Below, one piece after another: positions 41,460-50,919 of a stretch of 64,000 bases of DNA; position 1 is the first letter of the stretch, and every line of letters begins with the position of its first letter. The DNA comes from Pseudarthrobacter sp. GA104. GTDB lineage: Bacteria; Actinomycetota; Actinomycetes; Actinomycetales; Micrococcaceae. A program made the translations under genes and the position numbers. The DNA lies in assembly GCF_009741265.1 (NCBI RefSeq), contig NZ_WOWL01000001.1, forward strand, positions 4,650,001 to 4,714,000, written 5' to 3'. The notes below the pieces were generated by a model, which was not told the origin of the DNA, did not search any database, and was given only the letters and a program-made list of their open reading frames with translations.

Positions 41460-42785
41460 ATGCCCACCTTCCGCCAGGACCCGGCGGCCCAGCCGGAAGC
41501 CGCAGCAGAACCCGTCACTGGAGGGCCGGCTCCCGGACTGTCGGCCGCGGAGATGCCGCCCGCGCGGCAACCGCTGCTGGAACGGCCCGGACGCCGCCCC
41601 GCCGGACCACGCCGTTTCCTTCGGGACGTGGCGCCGACCTACCTGTCCAACGGTGCCATCGGCCTGGTCTTCACCGCCTCCGGGCCCATCGCCGTCACCC
41701 TCGCCGTCGGGGCAGCAGGCGGGCTGAGCCAGGAACAGCTCGCCTCGTGGGTTTTCGGCATCCTGTTCTCCGGCGGAGCCGCGACACTGATCATGTCGCT
41801 GCTGTACCGGCAGCCGCTGGGGTTCGCCTGGTCGATTCCAGGCACGGTTCTGCTCGGGCCGTCGCTGCACCATCTTTCTTTCGCGGAGGTGGTGGGCACG
41901 TTCTTCACAGCCGGCCTGCTCGTCCTGGCCCTGGGCGCCACCGGAGTGGTCCGTCGGATCATGGCGATGATCCCCATGCCGATCGTCATGGCCATGGTCG
42001 CCGCCGTGTTCCTCCGCTTCGGCACGGACATCATCTCCGCAAGCCAGGCCAATCCGGCCGTCGCCGCCCCGATGGTGGGCGCCTTCCTGCTCCTGACCGC
42101 CGTGCCGGCCCTGGGGAAATTCCTTCCCCCGGTCCTGGGGACGTTGGTGGCCGGTTGCCTGGCGGTGGCGGTCAGCGGGCAGTATGTTCCCGGGGAGCCG
42201 GGACCGCTCCTGGCTGTCCCGGCCTTCACCCCTCCGGTGTTCACGTGGGCGTCGCAGCTGGAACTGGTGGTTCCCCTGGCCTTGACGGTGTTGTTCGTCC
42301 AGAACGGCCAGGGCATCGCCGTGCTTCGGGCCGCAGGACACCGGCCGCCCGTGAACGCTTTCGCCATCGTGTCCGGCGCGTTTTCCTTGCTGAACGCCGG
42401 CTTAGGCGCGGTATCAGCATGCGTGACGGGCCCTACGAACGCCCTGTTGACGTCGTCGGGAGTTAAGGGACGGCAGTACACAGCAGCGGTGACCTACGGT
42501 TGCCTCGCACTGGCCTGCGCGGCGCTGGCTCCCACCCTGACCCGGCTGATGCTGGCCACGCCCAAGGAATTCGTCCTGGTCCTGGGCGGAATCGCGATGC
42601 TGCGGGCACTCCAGCAGGCGTTCGTGACCGCCTTCTCCACCACCTTCACCCTGGGAGCGCTGGTGACCTTCGTGGTGACCATCTCCGGCCTGGATCTGTT
42701 CAACATCCACGCAGCCTTCTGGGGCCTGGTCATCGGATACTCCGCCTCACGGCTGCTGGAGCGTCCGGACCATGCAGGATCATAA
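41460..42785 (+). CDS. benE: Benzoate/H+ symporter BenE family
   Basis: 441 residues, about twelve membrane helices, BenE fold: GLVFTASGPIAVTLAVGAAGGL, FGILFSGGAATLIMSLLYRQPLGFAWSIPGTVLLGPSL, IPMPIVMAMVAAVFLRFG. The MPTFRQDP start at 41460 has AGGAG 5 bp upstream. It gives the locus a second benzoate importer of a different family from BenK, probably for higher or lower affinity. Cotranscribed with catA (about 110 bp gap). Confidence 0.88.
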   Translation: MPTFRQDPAAQPEAAAEPVTGGPAPGLSAAEMPPARQPLLERPGRRPAGPRRFLRDVAPTYLSNGAIGLVFTASGPIAVTLAVGAAGGLSQEQLASWVFGILFSGGAATLIMSLLYRQPLGFAWSIPGTVLLGPSLHHLSFAEVVGTFFTAGLLVLALGATGVVRRIMAMIPMPIVMAMVAAVFLRFGTDIISASQANPAVAAPMVGAFLLLTAVPALGKFLPPVLGTLVAGCLAVAVSGQYVPGEPGPLLAVPAFTPPVFTWASQLELVVPLALTVLFVQNGQGIAVLRAAGHRPPVNAFAIVSGAFSLLNAGLGAVSACVTGPTNALLTSSGVKGRQYTAAVTYGCLALACAALAPTLTRLMLATPKEFVLVLGGIAMLRALQQAFVTAFSTTFTLGALVTFVVTISGLDLFNIHAAFWGLVIGYSASRLLERPDHAGS

Positions 42786-43241
42786 AAGCGGACCGGCGAG
42801 TACCCGGCGAAGGCGCCCCTAGGGTGTCCCTGCCCAAGAATTTCACCTGAGCTGGGCAAAACCATGGGAAGTCTTGATCCAGCCGCGGCATGGTTAACCC
42901 AGCAGCAGCACCAGCCGAACCGAGCCACTGATCCAGCAGGCACCCAGCCGGATGCGCGGAACAGGAGTAGCCATGAATCAAGCACCCACACCGGACGTCG
43001 CCTCCGTCGTCGGCGGTAGCGGCACGGTTCACCGCGGGAGCCTGACGTGAAACGAATCGCACCGTTGAATGCCCTCGGCAGCCCCTCGCGCACTGGCGAA
43101 GCCAATGCGTCGACCCGCATCAGTTACCCCGCTACGGGGCGGCGGACTCCATCCGCTGTTCCGCCGACATGGACCTCCGGCAACGGCCTTCAAGAGGCAG
43201 ACCAGATCTGGCCCGACTGTTGCGACTGAAAGTCCCATCCG
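42786..43241. other. Intergenic region, possible short ORF at 42973-43050
   Basis: A 25-codon frame (MNQAPTPDVASVVGGSG...) at 42973-43050 has a good AGGAG 5 bp upstream, and its GTGA end overlaps a second short frame (43047-43229). Neither has recognisable features, and they may be remnants. No other feature seen in the 456 bp. Confidence 0.3.
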
Positions 43242-43811
43242 ATGGCCACCCGAATACGGGCCGCCTGGCGCACGACGGCGACAGCTGCCCTCTTCGCCGT
43301 TTCGCTGGCCGGGTGCTCCCTACCGGGAAACGGCCCGAATCCAACCACGCCGGCGCCTGACCGGACCCTGCCAACACGGGCGGAAGGACCCTTTCCCGTG
43401 ACCTCTGTCACTGACGGGGACACGATCCGAGTCACCATCGATGGAAAATCGACCCGCGTCCGCCTCATCGGCATTGACACCCCGGAAGTCAGCGATCCAA
43501 GGAAGACGGTCCAGTGCTTCGGACTCGAAGCATCCCGGCGAGCCACCGAACTCATGGACGAAACCCAGGTCTGGCTGGAATACGATCCCAGCCAGAGTCA
43601 CCGCGACCGTTACGGCCGGACGCTGGCTTACGTCTGGCAATCTGAAGGCGTACTCGTCAACGAACAAATGGTGGCCGAAGGGTTCGCCCACGAATACACC
43701 TATGAGACCCCCTACAAATACCAGGACAGGTTCCGTGAGGCCGAACAGGCCGCCCGTACTGCAGAACGGGGCCTGTGGAGCCCGGCCACGTGTGCAGGCA
43801 ACACAAACTGA
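43242..43811 (+). CDS. Thermonuclease (SNase) lipoprotein
   Basis: 189 residues. Signal peptide with lipobox VSLAGC, then an SNase domain: VTSVTDGDTIRVTIDGKSTRVRLIGIDTPEVSDP (Asp calcium ligands, Arg), and DRYGRTLAYVW with catalytic Glu/Arg nearby. Secreted or lipid-anchored nuclease cutting DNA and RNA outside the cell. It ends convergent to the DFA-hydrolase gene. Confidence 0.85.
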   Translation: MATRIRAAWRTTATAALFAVSLAGCSLPGNGPNPTTPAPDRTLPTRAEGPFPVTSVTDGDTIRVTIDGKSTRVRLIGIDTPEVSDPRKTVQCFGLEASRRATELMDETQVWLEYDPSQSHRDRYGRTLAYVWQSEGVLVNEQMVAEGFAHEYTYETPYKYQDRFREAEQAARTAERGLWSPATCAGNTN

Positions 43812-43939
43812 ACGAGGCGGGTTCCCCGATCGGCGCTGACGCTACTCAAACACGACCTCCTCTAACCGCGGCGAGAGAACTCAACCGACCACAAAGCAAA
43901 ACCGCCTCGGACGAGGACACCTCATTTACTGCGTGCCGC

Positions 43940-45277
43940 CTAGAATCCGATCGAGGGTGTAGCCCTAAAGGCATTAACAGCCCTGTCTGCAATGACTTGG
44001 GCGTCGCTTCCGGAATCAAGGATGGTATTCCGAGATGATGCGGGATCGACCATGACGGCCGTAACGGCGAATCCTTCCGACTCTTCGGTGGTCAGCAGGG
44101 CGTCCACTTGAGCCTCGAAGCAGGAATCACTTGACGTGGAGTGAACGTCTTTCGCCACCACATGGTTGTTGGAGACGAAGTTGCCCACCCCCGCCGTAAG
44201 CCGGATGATGACGGGCGTCGCCCCTGCCGGGCGGATGCTCTCCGAGTCGATGACCTCCGAAAAGTGGTTGTTGACAACAGTGTTGTTGCTGCCGCCGACC
44301 CGGAGAAGCCCGTTGAGGTCGTCCAGTCCATTGTCCACTCCCACGAAGGGCGTCCACGGCTCATGGTCACGCAGGAAGTGGTTTGTGGCCACGAGGTTTT
44401 CCGAACTCTCCGCGAGAACCACCAACCCGGGGTAGAACGAGTGCAAGCGGTTGTTGGTGACGCTTGACCGCGTCACACCGTTAAGGTGGACGCTGCTCGC
44501 GCCACGGGGGAACACGTTGTTCGCGGTGATCAGGAGGCCACCATGGTTCTCAGCGTAGATCGAGTGGCCCTTGGGGCCAGCTCCCACCAAGTTGTCGGTA
44601 ATTTTTGATGCCTGTCCCCAGCCGCGCAGCTCGATGCAGCTTCCGCATTCGGCGATGAAGTTGTCGTGGATGGAAAGCGCGTCGGCGTTGTAGATGGTGA
44701 GGGCGTTCTCCAGGTAGACGAACCCCATGCCGGTGACGCGGAACGAGTCGTTGGCAGTCGCGGCGTAGATGCCGGTCTTGCCGTTGACGTAGGTGTTCTC
44801 CGCCTTCAGTCCGGAGCCGTCCGGAACGAAGTGCAGCCCGTCGATGCAGAAGTTTGAGAACTCCACCGAGCTGATCCGCGGGCTCCCGCTCCGCTCAATG
44901 TAGAAGGCGGCGCCCTTGGCCTCCTCCCCGTTTTCGGCAGGGGGAAGGTCCACAATGATCCGGCTCCCGCCGGGCCACAACTCGTGCAGGTCCGGCCATT
45001 CGTCTTCGGGCACGTTATGGCGGATGCTCGACGACGTGAAACCGTGCCCGGAGCCCTCGATCCGGAGGAAGCTGACGTCGATCACCACCTGGGTGCGAAG
45101 GTGGTAGTCCCCCGGCGGAATGTAGATCACTGCGCCCGGCTTTCCGCCGTCGTTCACATCGGTGGCGGCCTGCCGTTCCTTGACGTCGGCAATGATGCTG
45201 TTGATGACTTCACCGACGTCCTTGGCCGGATTGCCGACCGGCCACGTGGTGACGTCGTAGCAGTTGTTGCTTGGCAT
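43940..45277 (-). CDS. Intracellular inulin-fructotransferase paralog, probable difructose anhydride (DFA III) hydrolase
   Basis: 445 residues, right-handed beta-helix related to inulin fructotransferase but without signal peptide. The acid pair in ALSIHDNFIAECGSCIEL (Asp205 and Glu216, 11 apart) lines up with the catalytic Asp/Glu of this family (as I recall, Asp207/Glu218 in the Arthrobacter DFA-IIIase and Asp233/Glu244 in a fructotransferase). Its cytoplasmic place downstream of an ABC sugar importer fits hydrolysis of imported DFA to inulobiose. Start ATG 45277 has AGGGAAGAG upstream; an ATG at 45307 overlaps the fructokinase stop. Last gene of the seven-gene operon. Confidence 0.8.
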   Translation of the reverse strand: MPSNNCYDVTTWPVGNPAKDVGEVINSIIADVKERQAATDVNDGGKPGAVIYIPPGDYHLRTQVVIDVSFLRIEGSGHGFTSSSIRHNVPEDEWPDLHELWPGGSRIIVDLPPAENGEEAKGAAFYIERSGSPRISSVEFSNFCIDGLHFVPDGSGLKAENTYVNGKTGIYAATANDSFRVTGMGFVYLENALTIYNADALSIHDNFIAECGSCIELRGWGQASKITDNLVGAGPKGHSIYAENHGGLLITANNVFPRGASSVHLNGVTRSSVTNNRLHSFYPGLVVLAESSENLVATNHFLRDHEPWTPFVGVDNGLDDLNGLLRVGGSNNTVVNNHFSEVIDSESIRPAGATPVIIRLTAGVGNFVSNNHVVAKDVHSTSSDSCFEAQVDALLTTEESEGFAVTAVMVDPASSRNTILDSGSDAQVIADRAVNAFRATPSIGF

Positions 45278-45303
45278 GGGCTCTTCCCTTTGTGTCCTGT
45301 TTC

Positions 45304-46242
45304 TCATGGTGCCACTGTTTGATGCTGCGGGAGCTCGGCCTGCAGCTCCTCTGCCGTCGGCGGGTTGGCGCCGGGGCGGCTGACCGTGATGGCCGCTGCC
45401 CGGGAGGCCATCCGGCCCAGCGACTCCAGCACGGACGGCGCCAGCCCGTCCGACCCGCGCATGAGGAGTCCGCAGATCAGGGCTGACATGTAGGAGTCGC
45501 CGGCACCAATGGTGTCCGCCACCTCGGCCGTGACCGGTGGGACGGCCACCTGCGCGCCCGCCGTGGTGAGCAGGGATCCCTTCGCTCCCATGGTGACGGC
45601 GACGAGTCCGGCCCCAAGGTCCAGGATGTGCTGTGAGATGTCCTCCAGTGACAACCGCGGATAGAGCCAGAGTGCGTCCTCGTCGCTGAGTTTGACCACC
45701 TCGGTGAACGGGACAAGTTGCTCGAAGATGGTCTTCGCCTCAAAGCGGCTGCCGAGCAGGGCGGGACGGATGTTGGGGTCGTAGGTGACAAAGCATCGCT
45801 CGTGTGACTGTTCGAGGAGATCCCTGATCGCTGCCGCCCCCGGCGCCAGGAAGGTGGCGATGGAGCCGGTGTGCAGGACCTTGGGCAGCGTGGCCGGGGC
45901 GATCCGCGGAAGGTCCCAGCGGATGTCGAAGTCATAGTGCGCCGACCCGTCGGACGCCAGCGTCGCCGTCGCCGTGGCGGTACGGCCGGGCCCCTTGGAA
46001 CCGGGCAGGAGTTCGACGCCGGCGCTGCGCAGGTGCTGCTCGATGGCCGCGCCGCGCGGGTCGTCGCCGATCGAGGTCAGCAGGGCGGTGGCCGCGCCCA
46101 GCCGCCCGAGCCCGTAGGCCACGTTGGCCGGTGACCCGCCGGGGTGCTCCACAGAGCCCCCGGACGAGACAACAATGTCCACAAGGGCTTCGCCGACTAC
46201 GACGACGTCAAGGCCCGGCTGGGGGTCATCGTTCGTGTGCAT
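45304..46242 (-). CDS. PfkB-family fructokinase
   Basis: 312 residues, ribokinase/PfkB fold: VVVVGEALVDIV, GGSPANVAYGLGRLG, and the signature ADTIGAGDSYMSALI with the anion hole and catalytic Asp. The product would be fructose-6-phosphate from fructose liberated by the GH32 enzyme. Its TGA overlaps the alternative start of the downstream gene. Confidence 0.88.
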   Translation of the reverse strand: MHTNDDPQPGLDVVVVGEALVDIVVSSGGSVEHPGGSPANVAYGLGRLGAATALLTSIGDDPRGAAIEQHLRSAGVELLPGSKGPGRTATATATLASDGSAHYDFDIRWDLPRIAPATLPKVLHTGSIATFLAPGAAAIRDLLEQSHERCFVTYDPNIRPALLGSRFEAKTIFEQLVPFTEVVKLSDEDALWLYPRLSLEDISQHILDLGAGLVAVTMGAKGSLLTTAGAQVAVPPVTAEVADTIGAGDSYMSALICGLLMRGSDGLAPSVLESLGRMASRAAAITVSRPGANPPTAEELQAELPQHQTVAP

Positions 46243-46278
46243 TCTTTTCGGACCTTTCTTGGATTACCCAACCTGCCG

Positions 46279-47862
46279 TCAGGTAAGGGTTGAGACCGTA
46301 AGTTTCTGGACTGTTGCCGGGCCTCCCCCGGCCGCCAGCCAGTTCTCCTGGCTTTCCGCGCCGGGGAAGACGAGGTCTGTCATGACCACCGCGCCGCCCT
46401 GCGCGAAGACCTCCACCGAGCAATGGTCGACGACGATCTGCAGCTTGAGCACGCCGTCCTCAAGGACCAGCGGGGCTGACTCCGCGGAGGAGAACTTTTC
46501 GTGGAAGCCCGTGTCCCCTGACCGGCTGCGGTCAAGGACGAGCCGGCCGGCGGCGGCGTTGTAGCCCAGCACCGTGCCCGTGCTTCCGTCCTCGCTGGCG
46601 AAGAAATGGAAGGCCACGTGTCCAGCGCTCCCGGGCAGGATCTCCGCCTCGATGACCTGGGCGCTGCCACGTGCAGCAGCCGGCAGCCGGAGGACCGAAT
46701 CCTGCAGTTCGGACGGTTCCGCGATAATCTGCACGGCGGCGGCAGGCGGCTCTTCTCCTGCAGGGCGGCCGGGCAGGACGGGCTGCTGGACCAGGCGGGC
46801 GGAGCCGTTGGCTGCGGTGAGGCGCACTTCGCGGGCCAGGGTCATGGAGGACCGCCAGGGGGCGGTGGGCAGCAGGTTGGCGTAGTCCCAGTTGTTCATC
46901 CAGCCGATGATGATCCGCCGCCCATCCGGGACGTTGCCGAAAGAGACGGAGGCGTAGCAGTCGCGCCCCCAGTCCAGCCACAGGCATTGCTGCAGGGCCG
47001 CATCGGCCGCCGCGGAGTCACCCAGGGCGCTCACCCCGGCCGGCGCTGCAACTGAAGAGGCGTCCGGGACAAACCGGGCGCCGTCGAACTGGCCCACGAA
47101 GTACTGGCCGCCGGAACCTCCCGCCACCGCGCCCGGGTTGACGTTGACGATCAGGACCCATTTGACGTTGTCCGGGTCCCCGTCCACGGCCAGGGGAAAA
47201 AGATCGGGGCACTCCCATTCGCCCTGGTCCGCGTTCATGGGGCCGAAGTCGCTCAGGAAGTCCCAGGTCTTAAGGTCTTCCGAACGGTAGAAGACCACCT
47301 TCTGGTGCTGCGCTTCGACGGCGACCATGACCCAGAAGTCACCATGTTCGCCCTGGTAGCGGAAGACCTTGGGGTCGCGGAAGTGCGCGGAGCTCCGGGC
47401 AAGGACAGGGTTGGCGCCGTACTTGTGCCAGGTCATGCCGGCGTCGGTGCTGTAGGCCAGGGACTGCGCCTGCGTGCCGTGGTGTTCGGACGCGGCCGTG
47501 TAGGCGCTGGTGTAGATGGCCACGAGGGCAGGTGCGTCCGCGGTGCCGAAGCCGGACGTGTTTCCGTGGTCCACCACCACGCTGCCGGAGTAGATGTCCT
47601 CGGTTTCGTCGCAGGCAATGGCTACAGGGTGTTCGGTCCAGTGGAGCAGGTCCCGGGAGGTGGCGTGGCCCCAGGACATATTGCCCCACACGTTGCCGTA
47701 CGGATTGTTCTGGAAGAAGAGGTGGTAAAGGCCGTCATGGAAGACCAGGCCATTTGGGTCGTTCAGCCAGGTGTCCCTGGCCGTGAAGTGGATGGCAGGC
47801 CGGAACCTAGTGGTTGCGGCCGGAGGTGTTTCCGGGCGTGCGGCACTAAGGAAGGTGGACAT
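46279..47862 (-). CDS. GH32 beta-fructosidase, cytoplasmic
   Basis: 527 residues, GH32: WLNDPNGLVF (nucleophile Asp), FRDPKVFRY (transition-state Asp), and WECPDLFPL (acid/base Glu), followed by a C-terminal beta-sandwich domain. No signal peptide, so it acts inside the cell on imported oligosaccharides. In this operon the substrate is probably inulobiose or another fructobiose made from DFA. Sits between LacI and the kinase. Confidence 0.9.
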   Translation of the reverse strand: MSTFLSAARPETPPAATTRFRPAIHFTARDTWLNDPNGLVFHDGLYHLFFQNNPYGNVWGNMSWGHATSRDLLHWTEHPVAIACDETEDIYSGSVVVDHGNTSGFGTADAPALVAIYTSAYTAASEHHGTQAQSLAYSTDAGMTWHKYGANPVLARSSAHFRDPKVFRYQGEHGDFWVMVAVEAQHQKVVFYRSEDLKTWDFLSDFGPMNADQGEWECPDLFPLAVDGDPDNVKWVLIVNVNPGAVAGGSGGQYFVGQFDGARFVPDASSVAAPAGVSALGDSAAADAALQQCLWLDWGRDCYASVSFGNVPDGRRIIIGWMNNWDYANLLPTAPWRSSMTLAREVRLTAANGSARLVQQPVLPGRPAGEEPPAAAVQIIAEPSELQDSVLRLPAAARGSAQVIEAEILPGSAGHVAFHFFASEDGSTGTVLGYNAAAGRLVLDRSRSGDTGFHEKFSSAESAPLVLEDGVLKLQIVVDHCSVEVFAQGGAVVMTDLVFPGAESQENWLAAGGGPATVQKLTVSTLT

Positions 47863-47903
47863 GTTTTGTGCGATCCTCTTGGGAATTGGAAGGGGTTGGC
47901 TGC

Positions 47904-48947
47904 TTAGTGGCGGGGGGCCGCGATTGAATCGCGGCGCACCAGCGGGCAGCCCAGGATGGTCGGGTGAAGTGCCATGAGGGTCAGGTCTGTCTTCCCTTCG
48001 ACGGCGTCAATCAGGTGTTCGGTGGCCCACGCACCCATCTCGTAGTGGGGCAGGGCCACGGTGGTGAGGCCCGGGTAAAGGTTGGCGGCGATCAGTTCCT
48101 GGTCGTCAAAGCCCACCACTGAAAGGTCTGCCGGAATGGAGAGTCCCAGTTCCGCGGCGGCCCGATAGGCGCCCATCGCCATCCGGTCGTTGTAGCAGAA
48201 CAATGCCGAAGGCCGGTCCTCGCTTGCCAGCATCCGCAGGGCGGCCTCATAGCCGCCATGCACCTCTGAGACTGCCGACTCCACAGGTGCCGCGCCGCCG
48301 TCGAGCCCTGCCTCAGTCAGCATGGCCCGGAAGGCCCGGAGCCGCTGCCGGGTCGCAGGCACATCATCGGTGTTGTTGATGAATCCCACCCGGGTGTGGC
48401 CCGCTTCGAGGAGCGCGCCCACGGCGGCACGTGCACCACCGTCTTCGTCCGGGATCACGGCGGTGATGTTTCCGTCGGTAGCCACCGAGTCCACCAGGAT
48501 GGAGGGCACGCTGCCGAGGTTGGCCGGGAGCTTCACGGTGCGGTGGTACATGGTGGCGTAAAGGATCCCGTCAACCCTGCGCTCCAGGAGGGCCTCGACG
48601 TCGGCCTGCCGGGACTCCAGGCTGGCCGAGCCTGAGGTGTTGATGATCATGAGGCCATAGCCCCGGGCTTTGGCGGCCTCGTCGGCACCCAGGATGATCC
48701 TGCCCGCGTGGGGGGTGGTGGCGATGTCCTCGCTGACGAGGCCCAGCATTCCGGTCCTTTGCGTGCGGAGGGCCTGGGCGAGGCGGTTGGGGCCGTACCC
48801 CAGCTGCTCCGCCACGGACCTGACCTTGTCCCGGGTTTCGGGGCTGATCCGCGCATAGGAGACCTCGTTGAGGACGTGGGACACGGTGGTCACGGACACG
48901 CCGGCGGCGACGGCCACGTCCTTGATTCCGATGTTCCTGTTACTCAT
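47904..48947 (-). CDS. LacI-family regulator of the fructan operon
   Basis: 347 residues: N-terminal LacI helix-turn-helix (IGIKDVAVAAGVSVTTVSHVLNE), hinge helix PNRLAQALRT and a periplasmic-binding-protein-like sensor domain. It lies within the operon it probably controls. Two matching palindromes near 52262 and 52397 are the likely operators. Effector probably a DFA, inulobiose or fructose derivative. Confidence 0.87.
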   Translation of the reverse strand: MSNRNIGIKDVAVAAGVSVTTVSHVLNEVSYARISPETRDKVRSVAEQLGYGPNRLAQALRTQRTGMLGLVSEDIATTPHAGRIILGADEAAKARGYGLMIINTSGSASLESRQADVEALLERRVDGILYATMYHRTVKLPANLGSVPSILVDSVATDGNITAVIPDEDGGARAAVGALLEAGHTRVGFINNTDDVPATRQRLRAFRAMLTEAGLDGGAAPVESAVSEVHGGYEAALRMLASEDRPSALFCYNDRMAMGAYRAAAELGLSIPADLSVVGFDDQELIAANLYPGLTTVALPHYEMGAWATEHLIDAVEGKTDLTLMALHPTILGCPLVRRDSIAAPRH

Positions 48948-49016
48948 CTGCGTCCCACGTCCTTTGGTCGGTGATGCCCCTGGGGGTTACCAGTAGGCTA
49001 CTCGTTGCTTGGTGGC

Positions 49017-49967
49017 CTAGCCCTTGACGGCGCCGAGCGTCATACCTGCCACGATCCTGCGCTGCAGCAGGAGGGTGAGGAGGATAACCGGGATGGAGTA
49101 GACGGCGGCCAGCGCCGTCATGGATCCCCAATCCAAGCCGAATTGGGTCTGGAAGTTGGCGATCACCACTGGCGTTGTCTGGGAACGGATGGCCGTCATC
49201 AGCAGGGCGAACAGGAATTCGTTCCAGGAGGCCAGGAAGGCGAAGATTGCGGTGACGGCGATGCCGCCGGAAACCACCGGGATCACCACCCGCCACAGGG
49301 CCCCCAGCCTGCTGCAGCCATCCACCGTTGCAGCCTCCTCCAGGTCTTTCGGCACGGCCTCGAAGAAGCTGGACATCAGCCAGATCGAGAGCGGCAGCGA
49401 GATGGTGGTGTGGGCAATGGACAGCGCGATGGGGGTATCGGATAGGCCCATCGACGCCATCATGGAAGCCAGCGGAATGCCGATTGCCACCGGCGGGACC
49501 ATGCGGGTCACCAATGCGGCCATGATGAAGATCCGGCCGCTGAGGGTCTTGTACCGGGTGATGCCGTAGGCCGCCGGCACCGCCAGCACCAGGGACAGCA
49601 CCGTGCTGATGATTGCCGTCTGGATGCTGTTGACGAACGAGGCCGGTACACCGCTGCGGCCCAGCGCGTTGGCATAGTTTTCCAGCGTCCATTCCCTGGG
49701 AAGGATTGTGGGCGGCACGGCGATGGTATCGATCGGGGTTTTGAAGGACGTGAACAGCAGGTAGAGGAACGGGAATCCGTAGAGCACCATGGCTGCTGCG
49801 AGGAGGATCCACAGCAGCGTCCTGGTGCTGCGCCGGCCGGCCTCCAGCCCTTCCCGGTTGACGCTGCGGCGCTTGCGGGGAGGGACGACGGCGGGCGCTC
49901 CGGAAGGTGCCCCGGCCGCCTTGGATGGGGTCCCGCCGTCGTGCTTTGTTCGTTCAGCGAGGCGCAT
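49017..49967 (-). CDS. ABC sugar transporter permease (MalG-type)
   Basis: 316 residues with six membrane helices and the EAA loop EEAATVDGCSRLGALWRVVIPV. Typical of carbohydrate importers (CUT1). The start (ATG 49967) overlaps the upstream permease stop (TGATG). Needs a separate MsiK-like ATPase, which is not in the operon; shared ATPases are common in actinobacteria. Confidence 0.9.
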   Translation of the reverse strand: MRLAERTKHDGGTPSKAAGAPSGAPAVVPPRKRRSVNREGLEAGRRSTRTLLWILLAAAMVLYGFPFLYLLFTSFKTPIDTIAVPPTILPREWTLENYANALGRSGVPASFVNSIQTAIISTVLSLVLAVPAAYGITRYKTLSGRIFIMAALVTRMVPPVAIGIPLASMMASMGLSDTPIALSIAHTTISLPLSIWLMSSFFEAVPKDLEEAATVDGCSRLGALWRVVIPVVSGGIAVTAIFAFLASWNEFLFALLMTAIRSQTTPVVIANFQTQFGLDWGSMTALAAVYSIPVILLTLLLQRRIVAGMTLGAVKG

Positions 49968-50854
49968 CAGTTGTCCTTTCCTGGCCGCCAGATGGTGGAC
50001 ACCGCGACGAACGCGACGGCCAGCATCGCCAGCAGGTAGATGGTGCCCATGGCGCTGGCCAGGCCCGGATCGCCGAAGCGGATCATGGTCCGGTAGATCA
50101 GCAAGCTCATGGTTTCCGAGGCGGACTGCGGCCCGCCGTTAGTCTGGATGAGGATGGTGTCGAAGGCCCGGGCCGCGTCGATGCCGCGGACCACCAGGGC
50201 GACGGCGATGACCGGCCGCAGCAGGGGCAGGATGATCCGGAACAGCAGGGCCGGTGCCCGGGCGCCGTCCAGCCGCGCGGCTTCGATCAGGTCACCCGGG
50301 ATGTTCTGCAGCCCGGCGAAGAGCACCAGGCACATAAACGAGGTGGTCAGCCAGATGTCCGGGATGGCCACCGAGTAGAGCACGATATTGGGGTCGGAGA
50401 GCCAGCCGATCTGGTTGGGGTTGTCCAGGATGCCGGCCTGGTGCAGGAGGGTCCCGATGAGGCCGAAGTTGTCGATCATCAGGAACTTCCAGAGCAGGCC
50501 CGCCACGATCGGGGCGATCATCAGCGGGTACATGAACACCGTCCGCCAGATCTGGGAGCTGCGGCCCAGCATGGTGAACAGCAGTGCCATGCCCAGGCCG
50601 AGGGCGAACTCGAGGGTCACCACCACCAGGGTGTAGGCAAGGGTCCGCCAGCCCGCTCCCGTGAAGGCCTCGGATGCGAAGGCGCGGAAGTAGTTGTCCA
50701 GGCCCACGAAGTCGCGGGGGCCGCCGGCGATCGGGGAGATTTTGTAGAAGCTGTCCGCCACCAGGCGGAACAGCGGGAAGGCCACGAATATTGCCAGGAA
50801 CAGCGCCGCTGGTGTCATCAGGAACAATGCGAAGCGGCGGTCGGAGATGCGCAC
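49967..50854 (-). CDS. ABC sugar transporter permease (MalF-type)
   Basis: 295 residues from GTG 50854 (GGAAGAGA upstream); an in-frame ATG further upstream is less likely. Six membrane helices and the EAA loop EAARLDGARAPALLFRIILPLL. Forms a heterodimer with the next permease. Lies 65 bp after the binding-protein gene. Confidence 0.9.
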   Translation of the reverse strand: MRISDRRFALFLMTPAALFLAIFVAFPLFRLVADSFYKISPIAGGPRDFVGLDNYFRAFASEAFTGAGWRTLAYTLVVVTLEFALGLGMALLFTMLGRSSQIWRTVFMYPLMIAPIVAGLLWKFLMIDNFGLIGTLLHQAGILDNPNQIGWLSDPNIVLYSVAIPDIWLTTSFMCLVLFAGLQNIPGDLIEAARLDGARAPALLFRIILPLLRPVIAVALVVRGIDAARAFDTILIQTNGGPQSASETMSLLIYRTMIRFGDPGLASAMGTIYLLAMLAVAFVAVSTIWRPGKDN

Positions 50855-50919
50855 GGTTTTCTCTTCCGCTGGTTGGGGCCGCGGCCGGCACCGGTACACA
50901 GGTGCCGGCCGCGGGGGTC